Translations under genes and position numbers: made by a program
Origin: Aliikangiella coralliicola
GTDB lineage: Bacteria > Pseudomonadota > Gammaproteobacteria > Enterobacterales > Kangiellaceae
DNA length: 64,000 bases
Direction: 5' to 3'
Assembly (NCBI RefSeq): GCF_007004725.1
Contig: NZ_ML660163.1
Coordinates: forward strand, 266,915-330,914
Notes under the pieces: model-generated
Told to the model about the DNA's origin: nothing
Databases searched by the model: none
Seen by the model: only the letters and a program-made list of their open reading frames with translations
In this document: piece by piece, positions 56,972 through 64,000 of the stretch
Numbering within the stretch: position 1 is the first letter of the stretch
Layout of the letters: each line of letters begins with the position of its first letter

Positions 56972-57373
56972 TTTCTTTCCTTGTGTTCAATTGAAATAAC
57001 GAAGGAGTTTGCCCTTCAGTTGAGAAGCTACGACAAAAAAGAAATGGCAATAGTTCATTTTTTACGGCAACAAAACTGTATAAAAATGTAGGAAAATTAC
57101 TTGTTGAGATAGTTGATTTTTTCTATTCAAAAAACAACTTGATTCCTTTTAGTTTTTGAATAAATTCAATACTTTTTAACCAGAATATATTTGACTTCTG
57201 TAAAATCTCCTAACCCGCCTTTCTGTCCAGAAAAAAATACATTCACTCACTTTAAATAAAAGTTTCAAATGAGATATACCTTATTGTCATTAAACAATGA
57301 TTCGCTGGTTATTCTTTCTTGATGACTATAAGCTACAAAGTTTTTATTTTATAGTTATTAGTAAGGAACAAAG
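56972..57373. promoter_or_regulatory. Divergent intergenic region of the S33 peptidase and ABM genes
   Basis: The 402 bases are AT-rich and hold no gene. They must contain promoters for both neighbours; I could not pick convincing -35/-10 pairs. A ribosome site AAGGA (57362-57366) serves the ABM gene. Confidence 0.3.
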
Positions 57374-57691
57374 TTGATCTTAGAAGTCGCAACGCTTGAC
57401 GTTAAAACAGGCCTCGAACCCGAATTTGAACTAGCATTTATCAAAGCACAAAAAATTATTTCGAGCATGCCGGGATATGTTTCTCATCAACTGCAAAAGT
57501 GTATCGAAAAGCAAAACAGGTATATCCTCTTAGTCAACTGGCAAACCCTTGAAGATCACACAGTCGGCTTCCGGGAGTCACCGGAGTACCAAGAGTGGCG
57601 TTCACTACTACATCACTTTTACAATCCTTTTCCTGAAGTCGAACATTATCAATCTATTGATAAGAATGAGAACACTCATGGTGTTGTATAA
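57374..57691 (+). CDS. Antibiotic biosynthesis monooxygenase (ABM) domain protein
   Basis: A 105-residue ferredoxin-like-fold protein. The body has the ABM pattern: V-x-x-G-x-E-x-x-F-E-x-A opening (residues about 10-22), GYVSHQLQKCIEKQNRYILLVNWQTLEDHTVGFRESPEYQEWR, and a C-terminal strand. Family members act as cofactor-free monooxygenases or in heme degradation; which applies here is unknown. The start is TTG at 57374, supported by an AAGGA site with a 7-base spacer. Confidence 0.82.
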   Translation: MILEVATLDVKTGLEPEFELAFIKAQKIISSMPGYVSHQLQKCIEKQNRYILLVNWQTLEDHTVGFRESPEYQEWRSLLHHFYNPFPEVEHYQSIDKNENTHGVV

Positions 57692-57750
57692 AAAAACAGA
57701 CAACTGCATGAGTAAAAATAACAAGAAAGTTCTGCTTCGTATTTCGGAAA

Positions 57751-57782
57751 AAAGCTCGGTAGAATAAATTCTACCGAGCTTT
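57751..57782. terminator. Terminator between ABM and collagenase genes
   Basis: AAAGCTCGGTAGAA (57751-57764) and TTCTACCGAGCTTT (57769-57782) form a perfect 14-bp stem with a TAAA loop. The minus side continues into a run of T (57753 down to 57748), so it is a strong terminator for collagenase; it may also end the ABM transcript. Confidence 0.88.
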
Positions 57783-57820
57783 CAAATTGACAAACCTGCT
57801 CCAACAGGTCATAAAGTTTT

Positions 57821-60800
57821 TTAGTCGAATGAAGCCGTCAAAGTCAAACCTGAAAAAGTATTATAGCCTTTCACTCTAACATGCCACCGCCCAGCACCTG
57901 GACTTGGCTCTGTACAAGTTTCAGTATTACCGTTCACCCAGGGTCGACAATTATAGTCACTGTCTGTCGGCTCAGCGTTAAAGCGAGTGTATAAATCGGC
58001 ATCACCGCTACCGCCGTTTATTTTAACAACTAAATTAGTCGCGCCTGCAGGAACGTCAATATAAAAACGCAGGTCGTCGTTTTGACTGGCAGCTAATCCC
58101 GTTTTTGGCACACCATTTTGCAGCGCATTTGGATCAACTTCTGTGACAGTAACTAAAGCCGAGGCTGTACTCGTAGCCCCTTGATTATCAGTAACAGTCA
58201 AAGTGACATTATAAGAACCGGCAGTGTTGTAACTATGACTTGGGTTGGCACCGGTGCCACTACTACCATCACCAAAATTCCAACTATAACTACTTATGCT
58301 ACCATCCGGATCAGAAGAACCAGAACTGTCAAAGACAATTGCTGTGCCTACATTACCAGTGTACGGGCCGTTTGCATTTGCTATCGGTGACTGGTTACCG
58401 CCGCCAGCGGTGTAACTCGCTTTTAAGGTAACTCCACTAAAAGTATTGTAGGCTTTCACTCTAACATGCCATCTTCCTGCGCTGGGGTTAGCTTCTGTGC
58501 AAGTTTCAGCGTTACCATTTTTCCAGGGTCGACATTTATATTCGCTATCAGTCGGTTCAGCACTAAAACGAGTATATAAATCTGCATCACCTGTTCCGCC
58601 GCTGATCTCAACGACAAAGTTTGTCGCACCAGCAGGCACATCAATGTAATAGCGAATGTCATTATTTTGAGTAGCGGCTAATCCAGTTTTTGGCACGCCA
58701 TTTTGTAGCTCATCCCCAGAGCTAACATCAGTGATGGTAACCGTCGCAGTGTCAGTTGCGGTAGCGCCGTCGTTGTCAGTGACTGTCAACGTAGCAGTGT
58801 AAGTACCTGCGGCAGAATAACTATGACTTGGGTTTGCATCACTACTGCTATTGTTATCACCAAAGTCCCAATGATAACTGGCAATGGTGCCATCGCTATC
58901 GGAAGAACCTGAACTGCTAAAACTCACTGCAGAGTTAACAACTTCAGTGTAAGGGCCATTGGCTTCAGCACTTGGCGCAACATTGACGCCGTTTTGGATA
59001 TAGCGCGTCAGTAAAGTAACACCTGAGAAGTTTTGATTGGCTCGAATATGAATGTAATTCCAACCCGGTTTTACCGGATCGACTAAGACAGTTTCTTCGG
59101 TCGTAGGACCATCAGACTTATAATCGAAATCACTGTCGGTTGGCCGGCTATCATGTTTGTGAAGAATATCTGCATTTCCGCTTCCATGCCTTAATGTAAT
59201 CTGCATAGTCACATCGACCAGTCCAACCGGAACACTGGTTGCTAACTGTAACCAACCGCCATTGCTAACATCTTTCAAACACATGGCAACACCAGCTTCA
59301 ATTCGTGTTTCGTCACTGGGTTGTCCCGCCGCACAAGCATTTATTCCCACCTGATCATTACCTTGAACGTCATCGACGTTTATCGGTTCGACTGGTGACG
59401 GTGGACGAGTATTATCGATGACACAACCAGTCGAGGTAACCGTTGGCAACCACGCCGCGAATGATGCGTCATAGGTTTTGTTGTTAACCCATTGGTCAAC
59501 CATAGTGTCTCGATACTCCTGATATTTCCCTTTCCTGAATTTCTCGAGCATATCGAAAAAAACACTATTATGTTTTTCAAACATATAGCGAACGGCTAAA
59601 TATCCCCACGGATAAATACGCGTTTGGCCAACACCATATTCGTTTTGAAAAATGGTACTAATATCATAGGTGCCAGCAGCCGCTTGAGCAGCAGCCTCAT
59701 CATTACAATTTTTTCGTGAGATAAATTCCGCGATACCTTCACCATACCAGACAGTACGACCTGCGCCATTAATATCGCCAAAGTCACCCTGTGTATTGAA
59801 TCGGCCATCAAGATAATGGATATATTCATGGCGTAGATTCCAGATATCAAATATCGGCCGCTCGGGTACATCTTCATAGGCGAAAAAAGTCGCCTGGTCG
59901 CCAGGTTTGCTTGGGTCGCCTTCTAAGTAAAGACCACCATTATCAGTGCTCGCTCCAAATAAAACGCCACCATACATTCCCCATTCTCGACTGTTATTAA
60001 AAACAACCATGCGTAGCTTGTCGTTATCATCGGGTACAACCGGTGTGTTGTTGGTTTTCATCGAACTATGGAAATAAGTTTCGTGAGCCCCAAGTGAATT
60101 ACAGGCCCATTCGAGTTGCGCCTGATTCATATCTTGCGCCCACATAAACAATGTACCGGAAGGACAGGTAATCCGATCATTCAGAACATTGGTGATAATT
60201 TCCTCTTTCTTAGAACACAGATTATAAACATCACAAGAATCGTTATAGTTGAGTCCGGATAACGCCAGAAGATAGGCACGTCGACCAGTGTCTCCTTTAT
60301 CATAACCAAAATTGTTAAATATTTTATTTAGTTGGAATTCCAGGTCAGATTTAATAGACGCAAAGTGTGAATCGTTTCTACCTCGATAAATATTGGCCAA
60401 CTGATAAGCTACATTATGTAAATGATAATCAGCAGATGGTTTATCAACCCAGGATAAGTTGTCGTGGATAAAATTACCCAAAACCGAGATTAACGAACTG
60501 TTATGCTCAGCAGCTCTACATTCAGGCTTATTCGCACAAGAGTTCAGCGTAGTCCAGGTAAGTTCAGCCAAAGCATTACCCCATCGTCCGACCCCCTCAA
60601 ATGAAGCATCATATTGATCGAGTAAATTTTTAGTTGTTGTCACAAACCTTTCACCAATAAGTGCGTTGTTCAAGTCAACCGCAGCATGTTCAACCACCGC
60701 TGCATTAACTTCTGTTTTATCGTAAAAATGACTATTAGCGAATAAAGCTGCCGCCGCCGCAGCGGTTGCGTCCTGGTTTTCGGGCGTTAAAAGCTGTCGA

Positions 60801-61342
60801 TTACCATAATAATAAAACGCACGAATCCAATAATATAAAGAACTTAAATATTCTCCAGGATCGGTCCCATTATAAGATTGGGATTTACTCTTCGCCTCGT
60901 TTGCCACAGTAATAATGTTAGCTTGCGTGAAAGTACCCAGTTTTGCTGAGTCTGATGCATCATTAAAGAATCGTTCGACACAATCAATACCCTGGGTTTT
61001 AATTTCATTCAGTAACGCGCTGCCAGAAGTACTGAATGCATCATCGTTACACGCGATTGCGGCGCTAACATTTGATGACGTTTTCTTATTTTTTAGCGCG
61101 TCTTTTTTTGTAATGGAGATATCACTGTTTTCACTGTGGTCGAGTGGAACAGCAACGTTCGGCGAGTGCACGTGTTTATCGTGGCTATGCTCAACTCGTT
61201 TATCAGCTAAAGATGTCAAAGTTGAAACACCTTTGACTTTCGGGCTTTCCAGGCTAGATGCCTGTGACGAACTACTCATGACTAATAACGATGCTAAACA
61301 CATCTTTATCAGGCATAAACTGTTTTTATTTTTATGCTTCAT
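57821..61342 (-). CDS. Secreted M9 collagenase with PPC and PKD domains
   Basis: I start at ATG 61342, which has an AAGGAGG site; the frame is open to 61384. The 1173-residue protein has a signal peptide, an M9N activator-like region (about 90-420), and an M9 peptidase domain with zinc-binding H505-E-Y-I-H509 and third ligand E535 (in a GEG motif, 30 residues after H505). From about residue 670 come alternating domains: PPC-like, PKD, PPC, PKD, PPC. The two PKD-PPC units are clearly internal duplicates. These domains help bind insoluble collagen. A metal- and acid-rich His segment (HSHDKHVHSP) follows the signal. Confidence 0.94.
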   Translation of the reverse strand: MKHKNKNSLCLIKMCLASLLVMSSSSQASSLESPKVKGVSTLTSLADKRVEHSHDKHVHSPNVAVPLDHSENSDISITKKDALKNKKTSSNVSAAIACNDDAFSTSGSALLNEIKTQGIDCVERFFNDASDSAKLGTFTQANIITVANEAKSKSQSYNGTDPGEYLSSLYYWIRAFYYYGNRQLLTPENQDATAAAAAALFANSHFYDKTEVNAAVVEHAAVDLNNALIGERFVTTTKNLLDQYDASFEGVGRWGNALAELTWTTLNSCANKPECRAAEHNSSLISVLGNFIHDNLSWVDKPSADYHLHNVAYQLANIYRGRNDSHFASIKSDLEFQLNKIFNNFGYDKGDTGRRAYLLALSGLNYNDSCDVYNLCSKKEEIITNVLNDRITCPSGTLFMWAQDMNQAQLEWACNSLGAHETYFHSSMKTNNTPVVPDDNDKLRMVVFNNSREWGMYGGVLFGASTDNGGLYLEGDPSKPGDQATFFAYEDVPERPIFDIWNLRHEYIHYLDGRFNTQGDFGDINGAGRTVWYGEGIAEFISRKNCNDEAAAQAAAGTYDISTIFQNEYGVGQTRIYPWGYLAVRYMFEKHNSVFFDMLEKFRKGKYQEYRDTMVDQWVNNKTYDASFAAWLPTVTSTGCVIDNTRPPSPVEPINVDDVQGNDQVGINACAAGQPSDETRIEAGVAMCLKDVSNGGWLQLATSVPVGLVDVTMQITLRHGSGNADILHKHDSRPTDSDFDYKSDGPTTEETVLVDPVKPGWNYIHIRANQNFSGVTLLTRYIQNGVNVAPSAEANGPYTEVVNSAVSFSSSGSSDSDGTIASYHWDFGDNNSSSDANPSHSYSAAGTYTATLTVTDNDGATATDTATVTITDVSSGDELQNGVPKTGLAATQNNDIRYYIDVPAGATNFVVEISGGTGDADLYTRFSAEPTDSEYKCRPWKNGNAETCTEANPSAGRWHVRVKAYNTFSGVTLKASYTAGGGNQSPIANANGPYTGNVGTAIVFDSSGSSDPDGSISSYSWNFGDGSSGTGANPSHSYNTAGSYNVTLTVTDNQGATSTASALVTVTEVDPNALQNGVPKTGLAASQNDDLRFYIDVPAGATNLVVKINGGSGDADLYTRFNAEPTDSDYNCRPWVNGNTETCTEPSPGAGRWHVRVKGYNTFSGLTLTASFD
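57827..58710 (-). repeat. Internal duplication of PKD-PPC units in the collagenase gene
   Basis: The PPC segment at about 57827-58125 and the one at about 58420-58710 are near-identical at protein level (both contain NGVPKTGLAA, RYYID/RFYID and AGRWHVRVK motifs) and similar in DNA. Each is preceded in the reading direction by a PKD domain (about 58135-58390 and 58725-58985). Confidence 0.8.
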
Positions 61343-61804
61343 TTTTGAAATCCTCCTTAGGATTTTTGTAACGCCGTTTCGCAAAAATAAATCTTCACCT
61401 GCTCGCCTCTAGCTGCAAAAGCAGGCCTTACTTATTAGTCAAAACTGATTAATGCGCGTTACGATTTAATTGAGAAAATGATTATTTCTCTCTTCTTGTT
61501 ATTTATTTTTCTCGAATAAGAAAATGCCCAAACAGCATGACAAGCAAGCACACCTTTCTAAATTAAAGGTATGCTACTGATCATATTTGGTAAGTTCGTT
61601 TCGAGAGATTATTTAGTTTGTTCATCCGCATTTCGATGAACCCGAGGAGGACAAAACCAACAACAATATCGACAACAATATTAACGAAAAAATATTCATG
61701 ATAAATGGAACCTCCGCCGAATTTAGCTATAACAATCCCTTCACCAAATTATTTGGCTAGCCAATTATTCTTGTTAATTTCGCCTTCTATTCACCCATTA
61801 ACAA

Positions 61805-62059
61805 GTGCTCAAAATATATACGACCGCACATATCATGTACACAATAAAATTATCTTTGTGCACAATTACCATGATTAGAATCCGTTACAGCGAACTAGTT
61901 GAAATTACAATTAATGAGGGAAATGATATTGTAACCCGAGCAAATCGCATCATAAGAAAACCGGATCACAGACAGAGAAAAACCGTTTCGCATATTCGTA
62001 AGAACTGGATCACACTTTGCTTTACACCAGTTAGAATTGATAAATTGGAAGATAGGTAA
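61805..62059 (+). CDS. Doubtful small open frame
   Basis: An 84-codon frame with a possible inner ATG at 61871. The product would be basic (many Arg and Lys in the last 40 residues) and does not resemble a family I know. No ribosome site is seen. It lies in an otherwise empty AT-rich spacer. I list it only so the spacer is fully described. Confidence 0.15.
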   Translation: MLKIYTTAHIMYTIKLSLCTITMIRIRYSELVEITINEGNDIVTRANRIIRKPDHRQRKTVSHIRKNWITLCFTPVRIDKLEDR

Positions 62060-62226
62060 AACACGATCTTTTAATTTAATAACGTCGTTTGATAAATATA
62101 ATTCTCAATAACAATTGCTAATTTTTCGACTGCGTTTATTAACTGAACAGCGAAAAAAAATTCCGACTTAACTTTGAGAAAATAAAACCAAAGTCTGAAC
62201 ATTTTCTGCTAACTCGCTACTTAACC

Positions 62227-62281
62227 ACAAAGACAAGATCTTACTTTTCAAAAAGGTCTTACTTTTCAACAGTGTCTTTGT
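62227..62281. repeat. Inverted repeat enclosing a tandem 18-base duplication
   Basis: ACAAAGACA (62227-62235) is complementary to TGTCTTTGT (62273-62281). Between them TCTTACTTTTCAA occurs twice (62239-62251, 62257-62269) with an 18-base period. It could be a relic of a small repeat element. Confidence 0.5.
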
Positions 62282-62374
62282 TGTCCTCACTACTGCAGGG
62301 TGGTACGTCATTCTGGGGAATTTTGGGAGAGGGGAAAATGGTTTGGAATTTATACTAAATATTGAGTAAGTTTT

Positions 62375-62407
62375 CCCTCCCTCTAGCTCCCTCCCAAAGG
62401 GAGGGAG
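62375..62407 (-). terminator. GC-rich hairpin with G-quadruplex motif after the di-heme peroxidase gene
   Basis: CTCCCTCCC (62387-62395) and GGGAGGGAG (62399-62407) form a 9-bp stem with an AAA loop. On the minus strand 62375-62395 reads as four GGG runs with loops of 1, 7 and 1 bases, the canonical quadruplex pattern. It lies about 85-115 bases past the stop of the di-heme peroxidase gene. Confidence 0.5.
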
Positions 62408-62491
62408 AACATAGCTCTCCGAGGCAGTTAACTATAGCGTAACCAACATATAACGCTCAGACTTAAGCCGGAAGTGCCATTGATTAAACCA

Positions 62492-63934
62492 CTAATGAGC
62501 TAATGGCAATCCACTCGGTAACTCGTCAGGAATACTGTCAAGTTTGTTAATCGATGACGGATCTGTCAACGCCGACAAGAACGCCATTAAATCTTGAATT
62601 TCTCTTTCGCGCAATGGACGGCCATAAACTCTCAGATAAGGCGACACTGTGCTTAATAAAGCGTCAATTGTTTCAGGGTCATCCTGATATGTACCTCTAA
62701 ACTCAGGCTCAACTTGAGAATCATCATAATTAGCTAACGATGTTGCAGGGTCAAGATGATGACGAACCGCATCTTCTAATCTCGCAAACGCGCCGTTATG
62801 AAAATAAGGTGCCTCCAGTTCTATATTACGCAAAGAAGGTGTGCGAAATTTAAAATTATCATCAGGATTTCCATTAATTGCACCACGACCTAAATCCAAT
62901 GGCGCGGCATCACCACGACCAGAACCTACCTGTGGCGCAGCAATATTATGGAAGTCAAAATCTGTCTGTAAACCACCGGAATGACAACTCGCACAATTGG
63001 CTCTCCCATAAAATAACAGCGCCCCTCGCTTCGCCCTTTTAGACATCGCATGATTGTCGCCTGCTAAATATTGATCAAAGGGAGAATTTAAAGCGGTAAA
63101 TTCATCAATCATAAAAGCACCAAGCGCTTCGGTGATATGTGTAATATTTAATTCACTTTCAGGAACACCTGGAAATGCGGCGGCAAGCATATCGTCGTAA
63201 GCAGGATGATTTGTCACTCTGGCGGTTACCAATGGCCATATCTCGGCAAAATCATCGTTAGTCAAATCGCTCATTTCATTTGGATTTCCGAGCGCATCAA
63301 GTTGCCCGGGGAAACCTCTCATTTCTTCATCGGGCGTAACCGGAATAATCGAAAATGCCGCTAAAGCACTAGTGAAGTTTTGTGGCGTGTCATCACCAGC
63401 TGGTGAAAAAAATCCATCTTCAGGATTCCCACCTAAGCGTCCATCCCAGAACATAACATCCCAACCTTTCACGCCTCGATTCCAGAGGCTCAAAGTATTA
63501 CGAGCAAGGAATTTGAAAAACTCGCCATCTTGACGTCTTGCAGCTCCCAAACCTGTGGCTCCCTGACCACGTGATTGACTTTGCGCATCGGCAGACCCCA
63601 GAACTGGGTTATGGCAGGTTGCACAGGAAATATTTCTGGTACCGGCAATTTCTTTTTCAAAAAAAAGATTACGCCCCAACTTTACCAGTGCAGGATCTTG
63701 AGCAGGCGGCGCTTGCACAGGCCCAACATTGTAATAAGAAAGTCTGGCACGTAACCGATGGTCAATCGACCTGCCATAATAGAATTGTGAGTTTTTTTTA
63801 GCCTGACTGTTTTTAGTTTGATTAGTCTTTTGTTCAAATTGGCTATCGATAGTTTCAGCCTGTATCTGACTGAACGAAAAAATGGAACATGATATCAAAC
63901 AAAAAAAGGCTGTTTTTTTTAGCTGCAAAACCAT
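62492..63934 (-). CDS. Di-heme cytochrome c peroxidase family protein
   Basis: A 480-residue exported protein with a signal peptide (to about residue 27). It has two c-type heme motifs, CATCH near residue 104 and CASCH near residue 317, in the order typical of the bacterial di-heme peroxidase/MauG family. Conserved segments such as FKFRTPSLRNIELEAPYFHNGAF and a WDGR motif are present. It would reduce hydrogen peroxide in the periplasm or carry out a related oxidation. It is longer than classical CcpA (about 320-350 residues), matching a larger branch often named cytochrome-c peroxidase or TMAO-type oxidase. A GGAG site precedes the ATG. Confidence 0.88.
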   Translation of the reverse strand: MVLQLKKTAFFCLISCSIFSFSQIQAETIDSQFEQKTNQTKNSQAKKNSQFYYGRSIDHRLRARLSYYNVGPVQAPPAQDPALVKLGRNLFFEKEIAGTRNISCATCHNPVLGSADAQSQSRGQGATGLGAARRQDGEFFKFLARNTLSLWNRGVKGWDVMFWDGRLGGNPEDGFFSPAGDDTPQNFTSALAAFSIIPVTPDEEMRGFPGQLDALGNPNEMSDLTNDDFAEIWPLVTARVTNHPAYDDMLAAAFPGVPESELNITHITEALGAFMIDEFTALNSPFDQYLAGDNHAMSKRAKRGALLFYGRANCASCHSGGLQTDFDFHNIAAPQVGSGRGDAAPLDLGRGAINGNPDDNFKFRTPSLRNIELEAPYFHNGAFARLEDAVRHHLDPATSLANYDDSQVEPEFRGTYQDDPETIDALLSTVSPYLRVYGRPLREREIQDLMAFLSALTDPSSINKLDSIPDELPSGLPLAH

Positions 63935-64000
63935 AGCGACACTCTCCTCTTTAGTTGAACGCTAATGAAATAAACATCTAACTCAAACAAAATTCACACA

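Larger units (their letters stand above)
61343..62491. other. Long spacer between collagenase and di-heme peroxidase genes
   Basis: No gene is convincing in 1149 bases. The promoter region of collagenase must be within the first part. An 84-codon open frame at 61805-62059 and others nearby have no ribosome site or recognisable motif. The part at 62221-62281 holds a tandem 18-base duplication inside an inverted repeat, and 62375-62407 a GC-rich hairpin (separate entries). An AGGAGG-like stretch near 61645 leads only to very short frames. Confidence 0.5.

Noticed and set aside
61805..62059. 84-codon open frame in the collagenase-peroxidase spacer as a real gene
   Set aside because: No ribosome site, no recognisable motif and AT-rich noncoding-like context; kept only as a doubtful entry.
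1..64000. CRISPR arrays, tRNA/rRNA genes, insertion sequences or prophage
   Set aside because: I found no regular repeat-spacer array, no tRNA-like cloverleaf, and no transposase, integrase or phage structural gene.

Overview
The window is AT-leaning (roughly 40% GC), gene-dense Gammaproteobacterial chromosome. Gene order and protein similarity suggest a marine, protein-degrading heterotroph close to the Kangiellaceae (Kangiella/Aliikangiella-like). That placement is inference; the class-level assignment rests on lptD-surA-pdxA-rsmA, rpsU-yqeY-dnaG-rpoD and amgK-murU. I see no insertion sequence, prophage, integrase, CRISPR array, tRNA or rRNA.

Region 1 (1-31.5 kb) is mostly conserved housekeeping: a truncated ExeA-type ATPase, cca, uppP, a MidA-type methyltransferase, a folate block (pteridine reductase, folK, folB), plsY, a TraB/GumN protein, tsaD, the macromolecular-synthesis cluster rpsU-yqeY-dnaG-rpoD, a GAF-GAF-GGDEF-EAL protein, a His-rich lipoprotein, then the outer-membrane biogenesis block rsmA-pdxA-surA-lptD. 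Divergent from that block are amgK-murU (peptidoglycan sugar recycling), djlA and a PagL-like lipid A deacylase. An all-alpha dUTPase, an MFS permease and a chemoreceptor follow.

Region 2 (31.5-46.9 kb) is accessory and sensory: an AraC regulator divergent from a methyltransferase plus a small CxxC membrane protein; a GGDEF-EGL membrane protein in an operon with a periplasmic solute-binding protein; a 1394-residue propeller/Y_Y_Y/PAS/GGDEF/EAL sensor with three direct repeats around its promoter; a secreted subtilase with three C-terminal modules; an orphan LuxR-type regulator with a degenerate receiver; and YtoQ, GNAT and DUF2277 proteins.

Region 3 (47-64 kb) is rich in exported hydrolases: an M19-like dipeptidase, an S33/TAP peptidase, a large M9 collagenase with alternating PPC and PKD domains, and a di-heme c-type peroxidase. 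Between them are a GNAT, an NAD(P)-binding protein, a second solute-binding protein, a YegD-type Hsp70 homologue, a six-repeat beta-propeller protein without a signal peptide, and an ABM monooxygenase.

Together the exported proteases (collagenase, subtilase, S33, M19) fit use of proline-rich or collagen-like protein. Three GGDEF/EAL proteins and a chemoreceptor point to a c-di-GMP-controlled lifestyle. The best candidates for something new are the binding-protein/GGDEF-EGL operon, the giant propeller sensor with its repeat array, the six-blade propeller beside the Hsp70 homologue, and the triplicated module on the subtilase.
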